Positions 8,897 to 18,001 of a stretch of DNA of 64,000 bases are shown here, piece after piece. Where the stretch lies: the NCBI RefSeq assembly GCF_003362805.1, contig NZ_QNQT01000001.1, positions 744,001 through 808,000 of the forward strand. The letters run 5' to 3'. Position 1 is the first letter of the stretch. Every line of letters starts with the position of its first letter. The stretch comes from Neobacillus piezotolerans. Lineage in GTDB: Bacteria > Bacillota > Bacilli > Bacillales > Cytobacillaceae. The position numbers and the translations under genes are program-made. The notes below the pieces were generated by a model that was not told where the DNA came from, searched no databases, and saw nothing but the letters and a program-made list of their open reading frames with translations.

Positions 8897-9199
8897 ATGG
8901 AAAGTTCTAAGTTGATTCCTTTAGCAACCATTAATGACGAATATAAGGTATGGGCAGGTACAAGGGTTAGATTGTACAATGTTGGTTTAAATATTGAGGA
9001 GAAAAAAGATGATTACTATGAATACTTAGTTTCATTTATATACGGCAATGAGAATTTTTTACAGCTAACTAATTTATCACTAGGAGAAGCGGGGAATATA
9101 TTGTGTGTGTTGGAAAAGGATTTTCCAAATCAATATGCTTTAGATAAAAACTTAAAGTATATGATGGGTTTGGAAAATACCTTTATCCTTATTGACTAA
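8897..9199 (+). CDS. Hypothetical protein (100 aa)
   Basis: A 100-residue soluble protein beginning 'MESSKLIPLATINDEYKVWAG' with no signal peptide, membrane helix or recognised motif. The ribosome site (GAGAGG, 5 nt upstream) is acceptable. Low complexity is absent and codon use matches neighbours, so it is probably real. Confidence 0.5.
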   Translation: MESSKLIPLATINDEYKVWAGTRVRLYNVGLNIEEKKDDYYEYLVSFIYGNENFLQLTNLSLGEAGNILCVLEKDFPNQYALDKNLKYMMGLENTFILID

Positions 9200-9291
9200 C
9201 ACTCAATAACTACTTTTCTTATTGAGGGAGTTTAGTTTGACAAGGAATAACCTTTTATTTGGTTTTAATACTATTTTTTTGGGGGGGAAAA

Positions 9292-9693
9292 ATGAACGTT
9301 TTTAAAAGGAAGAAATCACGGACCTTTTATATTGTGGGGGGAATCGTTACTTTGCTTTTAGTTATTAGCTTTATGGGTTATTCTTGGGTCACTAATTCAA
9401 AACCTACAATTAATGATTTTGTAGCATTTATGGAAGAAAGATACGGTATTGAATGTAAGGATTCTGAGTGTACTGAATTTGCTATTGAGGTTACGGAAAA
9501 TGGTCATACCAAATCTATTTCAATGCGTTCACATAGCGGGAGGACGTCAAGAAGATCAACTTCTGTAGAGATTGAAAAAAATTATTTTAGTGTTCCTGGA
9601 TCAAATTACTTTTTAAAAATAGAGCTAAAAGGTGCTTTAGGAAAGTATACAGTTATTAAAGAAGAAGATAATGTTTTTCAGTATATTAAATAA
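9292..9693 (+). CDS. Hypothetical membrane-anchored protein
   Basis: 133 residues from ATG 9292: a basic N-terminus 'MNVFKRKKSRT', one transmembrane helix ('FYIVGGIVTLLLVISFMGYSW'), then an outer domain with a Cys pair 'YGIECKDSECTEF' that could form a disulfide. A run of seven G residues 3-4 nt before the ATG acts as the ribosome site; the in-frame start at 9259 has none. No family recognised. Confidence 0.6.
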   Translation: MNVFKRKKSRTFYIVGGIVTLLLVISFMGYSWVTNSKPTINDFVAFMEERYGIECKDSECTEFAIEVTENGHTKSISMRSHSGRTSRRSTSVEIEKNYFSVPGSNYFLKIELKGALGKYTVIKEEDNVFQYIK

Positions 9694-9751
9694 CCAATTA
9701 GAAGAACCGACCAAAATACCAGTAGGTTTATTTTTCCACTCTATTTTTATT

Positions 9752-9806
9752 AACACTCTTCTTCACAAACGGGTGCGTTGATTCACGAAGGATTAATGCA
9801 CTTTTT
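9752..9806. repeat. Dispersed intergenic repeat, copy 4
   Basis: CTTCTTCACAAACGGGTGCG then GATTCACGAAGGATTAATGC and a run of T. Parts appear in the opposite order to copy 1, consistent with a tandem-type unit cut at different points. Confidence 0.45.
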
Positions 9807-9893
9807 TAAAAGTTATTAAACCAACAAAGCTGAATTGTTAGATAAGGAAGGATTATAATTATTAGTATGATATCAAAAGGTGTGAAATAAAAG

Positions 9894-10421
9894 ATGAATA
9901 TAAAATATGAAATTTTACCGATTGAAAAAGCTTACTTTTGTAAAGAGTTGTGTAATGAACTTATGGTTTTTCAAAAATCAAAGGCAAAAATTACCCCTGA
10001 ATTGTTTGATGACATGAATTTTGAGACAAGGATGCTTCCTTCTATAAAAAGTGCTATAGACAATCAAATCGTGGTTGTAAGAGATGGTGCCAAAATGGTG
10101 GGTTATGTTTATTCAAATATCTCTCCTAAGGAAGCCTACTCAAATGATTTCGCAACTTTTTTTGACCTTTCTTCAGTGAATAGAAACAATGTAGGGTGTT
10201 TATCTCAGTTTTATATAAAAGAAGAATATAGAAAATATGGAATTGGTTCAGTTCTCTTTGATATGTCAATGAAATGGTTGAACCAATTTGATGATATAGA
10301 GGATTATTTTATTTTTGTTTCAAATGGTAATGATGCATTAGAATTTTATAAACGTAAAGGTTTTGCTGTAAGCCACAATATTTTGAATGGGTTTATAACT
10401 GTTTTACGAAACAAAAGATAA
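9894..10421 (+). CDS. GNAT-family N-acetyltransferase
   Basis: 175 residues with GNAT layout: 'VVVRDGAKMVGYVYSN' (beta 2-4), 'LSQFYIKEEYRKYGIGSVLFDMSM' (motif A, acetyl-CoA binding with R-x-x-G-I-G), and 'NDALEFYKRKGF' (motif B). Substrate unknown. AAGGTG lies upstream. AT-rich like its neighbours and monocistronic between intergenic repeats. Confidence 0.85.
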   Translation: MNIKYEILPIEKAYFCKELCNELMVFQKSKAKITPELFDDMNFETRMLPSIKSAIDNQIVVVRDGAKMVGYVYSNISPKEAYSNDFATFFDLSSVNRNNVGCLSQFYIKEEYRKYGIGSVLFDMSMKWLNQFDDIEDYFIFVSNGNDALEFYKRKGFAVSHNILNGFITVLRNKR

Positions 10422-10595
10422 TCAGATAGATAATTGTGAATGTGAAGAATTAGACTTAAACTAACTCAGCTAATGCTAAATTATGTAAAAAATGATCAGA
10501 ATAGCTCCAACCGTTTTTTACGCTAATTTACTTTCCAAAACATCTGCTATTTCTTTTGGATTTAATAGGTAAATATTAATGTAAATTTCAATTTC

Positions 10596-10641
10596 GCACT
10601 TCAAAACCCACCCGGTTAGGTTTGGTCTGAGGTGCTTTTTT
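10596..10641 (+). terminator. Terminator-like hairpin before the MFS gene
   Basis: GCACTTCAAAACC pairs imperfectly with GGTTTGGTCTGAGGTGC (ends at 10635), followed by six T residues. It overlaps the apparent start of the next gene. Confidence 0.6.
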
Positions 10642-11884
10642 GTATTACTTTTACAAAGAAAAATTCCAAGTTTCTGTTAGATACATTTTACTATGGAATA
10701 TTTTGTTTTGTCTTGGGCTAAGTGTGTATACAGTCCTTTTTAACCTTTATTTAAACGAAGTGTATTCAATTCGCACGATAGGCAGCCTGGTGGGGATAAG
10801 CTATCTCTTTTACGGCGCGTTTTCAATCGTTTCCGGCATGCTTTCTGACATGATTGGCCCGAGGCGTGTTTTGCTGCTGGGTATTATTATTTTATCAGGG
10901 GGAATATTTGGTAGTGTGTCTGCTCAATCGATGATGTCCCTGTACCTTTTTACTGTGGTGACCGGAGTGGGGCAGGCATTGACGAATGTGATGTTCGTTC
11001 CGCTTTTGACAGAGCATTCAAATTCGGAAGGGCGGGCGAAGCTTTTCAGTATCGCATACGGGACGGGAAATTTGTTCATGTTCCTTGGGACATTCAGGGC
11101 GGGCGCATCGGCAGACTTTTTTAAAAAATACTACTCTTTGCCGCCTGTGATCATCTTTAAGTTGGTGCTGTTTTCCGCCGCAGCAATCATTTTTATTAGC
11201 ATAATTCCGCTTTTAGCTATTAAAAGAGAGAAAATAGGGAATAAGCCTAAAGGGACAGAAGCGACCGTGGGGCAAAAAAGGAAAGCAACCTCTCCGCATA
11301 TGTGGATTTACGGTCTTGTGAAGCTATTCGAGGGTACCGGCGTAGGGCTTACCCTGCCTTTTATCAATTTATTCCTTTTGGCTCGCTTCGCCTTATCGGC
11401 CGGGACGATCAGTTTTATATTTTCATCAGCCACTCTCTTTACCGTAGTGATGATTTTTGTGAATCCGTTCATTACAAGGAGGGTAGGGGAGAACCGAATC
11501 ATACTAATGTATCAGGCCGTAGCAATTCCGTGCCTTCTGGTTCTGGGTCTTTCAACGAATATGTGGATAACCGTCGCGGTCATCATCTGTTTCAGGGCCT
11601 TGTTCTATGCGATGATGCCAATCCAGTCAAAGATTTTGATGGAAAGAATCCCAGCGACGAGCAGGGGATTAACGAACAGCATTGGATTTATGGCCTCGAC
11701 TGTCGGAATAGGCGCTGCTGGGTTTGCAAGCATGAGGATTGTTTCCCATCTAGGTGAAGGTATGGGCTATTTAAGTTTATGTATTCTTTCCGGAACTCTT
11801 ATTTCGGTTTCGGTCGGAATCTTTTTTAAGATGTCCCGTCCGAAAAAGGAAAAGGAGAATAGCGTTCCAGCACTGGTTTCTTGA
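10640..11884 (+). CDS. MFS transporter
   Basis: 414 residues with about 12 hydrophobic helices and the MFS loop 2-3 motif in 'GMLSDMIGPRRVLLLG' near residue 75. Likely a drug or metabolite exporter, substrate unknown. GC content is nearer to the core genes than to the preceding AT-rich block. The start is odd: the only upstream candidate is a TTG inside a terminator T run with no ribosome site, so the 5' end may have been lost or replaced; the true start could be a few codons further in. Confidence 0.75.
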   Translation: MYYFYKEKFQVSVRYILLWNILFCLGLSVYTVLFNLYLNEVYSIRTIGSLVGISYLFYGAFSIVSGMLSDMIGPRRVLLLGIIILSGGIFGSVSAQSMMSLYLFTVVTGVGQALTNVMFVPLLTEHSNSEGRAKLFSIAYGTGNLFMFLGTFRAGASADFFKKYYSLPPVIIFKLVLFSAAAIIFISIIPLLAIKREKIGNKPKGTEATVGQKRKATSPHMWIYGLVKLFEGTGVGLTLPFINLFLLARFALSAGTISFIFSSATLFTVVMIFVNPFITRRVGENRIILMYQAVAIPCLLVLGLSTNMWITVAVIICFRALFYAMMPIQSKILMERIPATSRGLTNSIGFMASTVGIGAAGFASMRIVSHLGEGMGYLSLCILSGTLISVSVGIFFKMSRPKKEKENSVPALVS

Positions 11885-11920
11885 ATTTTTTGAATGAGAA
11901 AAAATTATTTCGAAAAATCA

Positions 11921-11937
11921 TGTGAGGAAACCTAACA
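11921..11937 (+). promoter_or_regulatory. GlnR/TnrA operator 1 upstream of glnR
   Basis: TGTGAGGAAACCTAACA matches the consensus TGTNAN7TNACA at every fixed position. It lies just upstream of the glnR promoter, as glnRAo1 does in B. subtilis. Confidence 0.85.
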
Positions 11938-11942
11938 TGAAC

Positions 11943-11972
11943 TTGACAGGTGAACTGACATTCAAATATAAT
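11943..11972 (+). promoter_or_regulatory. Sigma-A promoter of glnRA
   Basis: TTGACA (11943-11948) and TATAAT (11967-11972) with an 18-nt spacer. A second, nine-of-ten GlnR-type site (TGACAGGTGAACTGACA, 11944-11960) covers the -35 region, like glnRAo2, giving autorepression when glutamine is plentiful. Confidence 0.8.
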
Positions 11973-12005
11973 TCAGTTTGTAAGTCACGATAAGGAGGAG
12001 AAATC

Positions 12006-12407
12006 ATGGGGGGAAGCAAGATTCGCCGCTCCATGCCGCTGTTTCCAATTGGAATTGTGATGCAGTTAACTGATTTGACCGCTAGGCAAATCCGCTATTA
12101 TGAAGAACATCAACTGATTTCTCCCGCGCGGACTGAAGGAAATAGGCGAATGTTCAGTTTGAACGATATTGACAGGCTCCTTGAAATTAAGGATCTGATT
12201 GACAAGGGAGTCAATATGGCTGGCATCAGGGAACTGTTCCTCGTCAACCAGGCGGAAGGGCAGCCTGAATCCGATAAGCAAAAGAAACCGAAAAAGGAAT
12301 TAACGGAAGTTGAATTAAGGAAGATGCTTCGCAATGAATTGCTCCATGCCGGGCGGTTCAACCGTTCGACCTTAAGGCAAGGCGATATGTCCCGATTTTT
12401 CAATTAA
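12006..12407 (+). CDS. glnR: Nitrogen-control MerR-family regulator GlnR
   Basis: 133 residues: MerR-type winged helix at about 20-85 ('[28 protein letters not shown]'), then a short C-terminal tail ('[31 protein letters not shown]') that in B. subtilis senses feedback-inhibited glutamine synthetase. Represses glnRA and other nitrogen genes. AAGGAGGAG precedes the ATG by 6 nt. Directly upstream of glnA with both GlnR boxes in front of the pair. Confidence 0.95.
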   Translation: MGGSKIRRSMPLFPIGIVMQLTDLTARQIRYYEEHQLISPARTEGNRRMFSLNDIDRLLEIKDLIDKGVNMAGIRELFLVNQAEGQPESDKQKKPKKELTEVELRKMLRNELLHAGRFNRSTLRQGDMSRFFN

Positions 12408-12437
12408 TCCGTTGCTATAATTAAAGGAGGAAACAAC

Positions 12438-13772
12438 TTGGCAAGGTACACACGTGAAGACATCGAAAAAATGGCGAAAGAGGAAAATGTAAAATTTGTC
12501 CGTCTCCAATTCACGGACATACTCGGGACAATCAAAAACGTGGAAATCCCAATCTCCCAGCTTGGGAAGGCGCTTGACAATAAAATGATGTTCGACGGTT
12601 CCTCAATCGAGGGCTTCGTCCGGATTGAGGAATCCGATATGTATTTATTCCCTGATCCTGATACATGGGTCATTTTCCCGTGGACAGCCGAAAAAGGGAA
12701 GGTAGCACGCCTTATTTGCGACATCCATAACGCTGATGGAACGCCATTCGGCGGCGACCCGCGCAACAATTTGAAACGAATTCTTAAAGAAATGGAAGAA
12801 CTCGGCTTCACGACCTTTAACATTGGGCCGGAACCGGAATTTTTCCTGTTCAAGCTTGACGAGAATGGCCAACCGACTCTTGAACTGAATGACAGCGGCG
12901 GCTATTTTGACCTCGCTCCTACCGATCTTGGCGAAAACTGCCGCCGTGATATCGTTCTTGAGCTTGAAGAAATGGGCTTTGAAATCGAAGCTTCCCACCA
13001 TGAAACCGCGGCGGGCCAGCACGAAATCGATTTTAAATACGCGGATGCCATCACAGCATGCGATAATATCCAAACATTCAAACTCGTTGTTAAAACAATC
13101 GCCAGGAAGCATGGCCTGCATGCAACGTTCATGCCTAAGCCGTTGTTCGGCGTGAGCGGTTCCGGCATGCACTGCAACCTGTCCCTCTTCAAAGGGAACG
13201 AAAACGTGTTTTATGAAAAAGGCGCCAAGTTGGATCTGAGCGAAAATGCGTTCCATTTCATCGCTGGTATCCTGAAGCACTCAATAAACTTTACTGCAGT
13301 CACAAACCCGACTGTCAACTCTTATAAGCGTCTGGTCCCTGGCTATGAAGCGCCTTGTTATGTTGCATGGTCGGCGAAAAACAGGTCACCTCTTATCCGT
13401 ATTCCTGCTTCACGCGGAATGAGCACACGAGTTGAGGTACGGAGCGTCGATCCTTCGGCCAATCCATACTTGGCAATGGCTGTCCTCTTGAAGGCCGGTC
13501 TTGACGGCATCAAGAACAAACTGACGCCGCCAGCGGCAGTTGACCGCAACATTTACGTGATGACGAAGGAAGAGCGAATCGAAGAAGGAATCGCAGACCT
13601 GCCTGCTACACTTGCACAGGCGCTTGATCTGTTGAAAACTGACGATGTAATCCTGTCAGCGCTGGGCGAGCATATCGTTGAACACTTCCTAGAAGCGAAG
13701 GAAATCGAATGGGATATGTTCCGTACCCAAGTACATCCTTGGGAACGCGAGCAGTATATGAGCACGTACTAA
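12438..13772 (+). CDS. glnA: Type I glutamine synthetase
   Basis: 444 residues, the usual GSI-alpha length. Seen: '[20 protein letters not shown]' (beta-grasp active-site loop), '[12 protein letters not shown]', 'GQHEIDFKY', '[14 protein letters not shown]' (ATP/glutamate site), '[17 protein letters not shown]', 'NRSPLIRIP'. Makes glutamine from glutamate, ammonia and ATP; also the partner that controls GlnR and TnrA. Starts at TTG with AAAGGAGG 8-9 nt upstream, as is common for this gene. Cotranscribed with glnR. Confidence 0.97.
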   Translation: MARYTREDIEKMAKEENVKFVRLQFTDILGTIKNVEIPISQLGKALDNKMMFDGSSIEGFVRIEESDMYLFPDPDTWVIFPWTAEKGKVARLICDIHNADGTPFGGDPRNNLKRILKEMEELGFTTFNIGPEPEFFLFKLDENGQPTLELNDSGGYFDLAPTDLGENCRRDIVLELEEMGFEIEASHHETAAGQHEIDFKYADAITACDNIQTFKLVVKTIARKHGLHATFMPKPLFGVSGSGMHCNLSLFKGNENVFYEKGAKLDLSENAFHFIAGILKHSINFTAVTNPTVNSYKRLVPGYEAPCYVAWSAKNRSPLIRIPASRGMSTRVEVRSVDPSANPYLAMAVLLKAGLDGIKNKLTPPAAVDRNIYVMTKEERIEEGIADLPATLAQALDLLKTDDVILSALGEHIVEHFLEAKEIEWDMFRTQVHPWEREQYMSTY

Positions 13773-13777
13773 TTGGT

Positions 13778-13817
13778 AAAACCCTCGAGGCTATTAGCTT
13801 CAAGGGTTTTCTTTTTT
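13778..13817 (+). terminator. Rho-independent terminator of glnRA
   Basis: AAAACCCT (13778-13785) with AGGGTTTT (13803-13810) plus inner pairs, followed by C and six T residues. Confidence 0.85.
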
Positions 13818-14166
13818 AGGGCAATTTTTCTTTTTCGTCTTGATTGTTATACTTCCCCGGAATATCCCCGGAATTTCCTGAACGAATCGATATTCCTCGT
13901 ATTTACCTATGGATGCGAACTTCATCTTCTGTAACATGTGACTAAACACTTGTTAAGGCTAACCTTTTTAACAATGAACTAGATAGATTGTACACGGATA
14001 TGTATGCAGTATACGAATTAGCCGCTAACGTAAAAATCCCGGGAGCTAAGGATGGGATCCAAAAACGCTCACGGGATATGTAAGACCATCACTAGAATAA
14101 CAATACAAACCGTAAATGTTTATGTTTGTATAAAATCTTGTTCGAGGAGGGCTAATGGATTGTTGA
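13818..14166. other. Intergenic, no feature supported
   Basis: About 350 nt between two convergent genes. I see no reading frame with a ribosome site and no convincing structure. Confidence 0.4.
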
Positions 14167-14391
14167 CTATCTATTATTCCTATCGTTCCTTCTCAATCCT
14201 AAAAGACCTGCTAGACCAATTAACCCGATCCATCCCCAATCATTATCATCATCACCGTTATTGTTGTCTTGTGCACTTTCAGTAGTTTTGAAAAGGTTTG
14301 TAATTGAATTTTGAGCAAATCCAGTGGAATTTCCCAAAATCATAATAGTAACTAAAAGGGCAAAAAATGAATACAGAATTTTTTTAAACAT
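14167..14391 (-). CDS. WGxxGxxG-type small surface protein
   Basis: 74 residues: signal peptide 'MFKKILYSFFALLVTIMILGNSTGFAQ', a short polar spacer with Asp/Asn repeats, then the terminal motif 'WGWIGLIGLAGLLGLRRN', a hydrophobic helix followed by arginines. This is the WGxxGxxG C-terminal sorting-like signature seen in some Bacillus exported proteins. AAAGGAGG lies 9 nt before the start. The protein is almost nothing but signal, spacer and sorting motif. Function unknown. Confidence 0.7.
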   Translation of the reverse strand: MFKKILYSFFALLVTIMILGNSTGFAQNSITNLFKTTESAQDNNNGDDDNDWGWIGLIGLAGLLGLRRNDRNNR

Positions 14392-15473
14392 ATTTGTTTC
14401 CTCCTTTCGTAATTGCCTTTATTGTTTGTTATCAAAGGAGAAATTATTCAGCAAAAATTTATATAAAATCCCGTGCGAAGGAGTTGAGGACTCTGCTCGA
14501 AGGGAGGCGGTATTTCAGTAAAAGAGATTTTTTTGCAGTATCCATTCCAAGATATTGCCCGAAACTGGATTTAAATTACCCTAACTCAAAAAAGATTTAT
14601 TTCCTAAGCCGCAAATTCATGTAATGAATGGAAACCGATTTTCAGCTTTATAGAACTGGCTGCTATTTTTCAAGGATGAAGCTAGGGAGTATGTATTAGG
14701 CCTTTAATTAAAACAATAATTCCACGTCAGTGACTATTTTAAAAATGTGACAAAATAGTGAATTTTCATTATGACTATCCGGCAAAGGATGGTATATAAT
14801 AGAGGTAATACAACAGCAAATAGCCGCCAAGGGGGTGGGCGGCCATTTTGGGGTATATACAGCATTTTTCAATGCGGTTAAGCGGGCACAGCTGGCAGGC
14901 GGTTGCGAAAACTGCCAGCTGGTCTGGTGTGTTTCTTCGCATAGCTGTCTCTGAGATGCAGGTTCTTGTTGCCTCTTGATGCAGATGGCGGTGTTTGTCT
15001 CTTATGCTGCGATTCGTTGGTGTTTCTAAGCTGAAACCCTGTGTATCTTGATGAAGATTCTTTGCAGTTTCTAGGCTGAATTTGTGTGTGTCTTGTTGAC
15101 AATTCTTAGCAGTTTCTTAGCTGAAATCGTATGTCTCATGCTGCTAATTCTTTGGTGCTTCTAAGCTGAAATTGTCTGTATCTGGATGCCGTTCGTGGGT
15201 GCATCTTGGTGAACTCCCCGTCGATTCCGGATGAGAGATTGATTACCTGATGCATCAAGGCTGCCATTTCTTGCTGAGATCTAGGTGTAAAAGTGATGTT
15301 TGTCTAAGCAATCTCATGGTGACTTGTTTTTTGTGAAGATTGCTGTTGGTGTCTTTCTGTACTTTTAAAATAACAGATTCCAGGTTAAAAATGTTGGTAT
15401 GTTGTTTATGTTCACAAAGCTGTAAAAACAAAGTGACAAACTTTTGAATTTCCGAAACTAGGGGGGTATCAGC
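14392..15473. other. Gene-free stretch with a hairpin and degenerate repeats
   Basis: About 1.08 kb. A GC-rich hairpin AGCCGCC ... GGCGGCC lies at 14820-14847, preceded by a TATAAT-like box at 14793-14798, so a short RNA could start here. The stretch 14985-15205 holds a 45-nt degenerate tandem repeat (separate entry). No convincing coding region. Confidence 0.45.
14985..15205. repeat. Degenerate 45-nt tandem repeat
   Basis: The landmark TTTCTAAGCTGAA recurs at 15025, 15070, 15115 and 15160 with changes; the rest of the unit resembles TTGTGTGTATCTTGATGC. Exact 45-nt spacing keeps a 15-codon frame on the minus strand, but no start with a ribosome site was found. Confidence 0.7.
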
Positions 15474-15698
15474 ATGATTAGAATGGCGATCGCGGGTGCG
15501 GCTGGGTTCGTATTGGTTTTTATTGAATCCTATCTTGTGATGATTCTAAAGGGGTATACAACAATCGAGTTTGGTGGCATCAGCCCATTTGTCAGTGTTT
15601 GGGCAATGAATTTCTTCCTTGTTTTCTCAATCCTTACCCATGCGAAGCTCTGGTATGATGAGCGTGCCCAGGAAAGGGAAGCACAGACAGAGCAATAA
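15474..15698 (+). CDS. Conserved small membrane protein
   Basis: 74 residues with two hydrophobic helices: 'MIRMAIAGAAGFVLVFIESYLVMI' and 'VWAMNFFLVFSILTHAKLWY', then a charged tail. GGGGGG lies 7-8 nt before the ATG. The family is unnamed as far as I can tell. Position next to lexA and a shared bidirectional terminator support a real gene. Confidence 0.6.
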   Translation: MIRMAIAGAAGFVLVFIESYLVMILKGYTTIEFGGISPFVSVWAMNFFLVFSILTHAKLWYDERAQEREAQTEQ

Positions 15699-15718
15699 AC
15701 ATAATAGAAGCAAAGAAA

Positions 15719-15749
15719 AAACAGGCTAACCAAAATAGCCTGTTTTTTT
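15719..15749. terminator. Bidirectional terminator between the small membrane gene and lexA
   Basis: AAACAGGCTA (15719-15728) pairs with TAGCCTGTTT (15736-15745); T runs follow on both strands, serving the two convergent genes. Confidence 0.85.
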
Positions 15750-16368
15750 AATGGATGCTCCTGTAAACGCCGATTACCTTTCCCAAAATGGAAACTTCCC
15801 GAAGGATGATTGGTTCCATTGCAGGGTTTTCCGGCTGGAGGCGGATATAATCTTTTTCTTTATAAAACCTCTTACACGTGGCTTCGTCCTCTTCTGTCAT
15901 CGCGACGACAATATCCCCGTTATTGGCGGTCTTTTGCTGCTTTACAATGACATAGTCCCCATCCAGGATGCCCGCCTCGATCATACTTTCCCCCATGATT
16001 TCAAGCATGAAAACCTGCTCGTCCGATGGGACCATCGTTTCGGGAAGAGGGAAGTACTCCTCGACATTCTCGACAGCTGTGATTGGCTGGCCGGCGGTAA
16101 CGCGCCCGACGACGGGAACATTGACGACCCTGACCTTCGGAATGTAAGCTTCATCGGCCTCGAGAATTTCAATCGCCCTGGGCTTTGTTGGGTCCCTTCT
16201 TATCAGGCCCTTCAATTCCAGCCGTTCAAGGTGGCCATGTACTGTCGAGCTTGAGGCAAGCCCGACTGCTTCTCCGATTTCACGGACGGACGGCGGATAG
16301 CCCTTTCTTTTTACTTCACCTTTAATGAAATCCAGGATTTCCTGCTGCCTCTTAGATATTTTAGCCAT
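15748..16368 (-). CDS. lexA: SOS repressor LexA (DinR)
   Basis: 206 residues from the '[19 protein letters not shown]' start. N-terminal winged HTH (about 1-68, '[20 protein letters not shown]'), Ala92-Gly93 self-cleavage site in 'VGRVTAGQP', and the Ser128/Lys166 catalytic dyad ('MGESM', 'TCKRF'). Represses SOS genes until RecA-stimulated cleavage. GAGGTG precedes ATG 16368; an in-frame start further upstream at 16464 lies beyond the LexA boxes and is not credible. Divergent from yneA, with three LexA-type boxes between them. Confidence 0.96.
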   Translation of the reverse strand: MAKISKRQQEILDFIKGEVKRKGYPPSVREIGEAVGLASSSTVHGHLERLELKGLIRRDPTKPRAIEILEADEAYIPKVRVVNVPVVGRVTAGQPITAVENVEEYFPLPETMVPSDEQVFMLEIMGESMIEAGILDGDYVIVKQQKTANNGDIVVAMTEEDEATCKRFYKEKDYIRLQPENPAMEPIILREVSILGKVIGVYRSIH

Positions 16369-16427
16369 AAATGGATACACCTCTTCTGGGAATGTTACCT
16401 TATTATAGCATGGCCTGGACAAATATA

Positions 16428-16441
16428 CAAACATAAGTTCG
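16428..16441. promoter_or_regulatory. LexA box 1
   Basis: CAAACATAAGTTCG, close to the Bacillus consensus CGAACATATGTTCG (three differences), in the lexA-yneA divergent region. Confidence 0.6.
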
Positions 16442-16457
16442 AGTTTCGTGTTGACAT

Positions 16458-16471
16458 CAAACAAATGTTCG
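16458..16471. promoter_or_regulatory. LexA box 2
   Basis: CAAACAAATGTTCG: the right half-site GTTCG is exact and the left has one change. Confidence 0.7.
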
Positions 16472-16494
16472 GCTTATAATTAAATCAAATAAAC

Positions 16495-16508
16495 CGAACA
16501 TACATTCC
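16495..16508. promoter_or_regulatory. LexA box 3, at the yneA start
   Basis: CGAACATACATTCC: exact left half-site CGAAC, ending 15 nt before the yneA ATG, placed to repress yneA-yneB-ynzC. Confidence 0.75.
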
Positions 16509-16523
16509 TAAGGGGTGCGTCCA

Positions 16524-17527
<1,004 letters not shown>

Positions 17528-17581
17528 AGGACTGTATTTTTTAGTATCATGCATGGTAGTCTAACCGAAAGAGGGAGTACC

Positions 17582-17815
17582 ATGCTATCTAAAGAAAAAA
17601 TGGCCCGGATTAATGAATTGGCCAGGAAATCGAAGTCGGTCGGATTGACAGATGCAGAAGCCAAAGAGCAAACCTCGCTGCGGAAGGAATACCTGCAGGT
17701 TTTCCGCTCTTCCATGCTGGATACATTGACCAACACGACCATTATCGACCCGGAGGGGAACGATGTCACTCCGGAAAAAATCAAAGCAAGAAAAAATAAC
17801 AGGCATCTCCACTAA
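17582..17815 (+). CDS. ynzC: YnzC, DUF896 family
   Basis: 77 residues of the DUF896 family: 'MLSKEKMARINELARKSKSVGLTDAEAKEQTSLRKEYLQVFRSSML', a two-helix N-terminal module, and a basic tail. Third gene of the SOS operon with yneA and yneB. GAGGGAG lies 6 nt before ATG 17582. Role unknown. Confidence 0.92.
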   Translation: MLSKEKMARINELARKSKSVGLTDAEAKEQTSLRKEYLQVFRSSMLDTLTNTTIIDPEGNDVTPEKIKARKNNRHLH

Positions 17816-17840
17816 AATGGGATGCCTGTTTGCTTTTTTT
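17798..17840 (+). terminator. Terminator of the yneA operon
   Basis: AACAGGCATC pairs with GATGCCTGTT around an 11-nt loop region that holds the ynzC stop codon, then a T run. Confidence 0.8.
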
Positions 17841-18001
17841 ATCCTAAAATATCCTTATTTCAGCGCTTATTTAAGCATTTTTTCCAGCTGAAAAATAATT
17901 TTTATATGGTAGCGCCTTCATACAGGGCGATTTGTTGAATAATTCACATGAGAGCTTTAATATTAAGAAGGTAGGAAACTGATGACGAAAGGATGTTATA
18001 T

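Noticed and set aside
14878-15102. Minus-strand frame of 74 residues over the 45-nt repeats
   Set aside because: No ribosome site, composition typical of repeat-derived sequence, and only part of the repeat is open.
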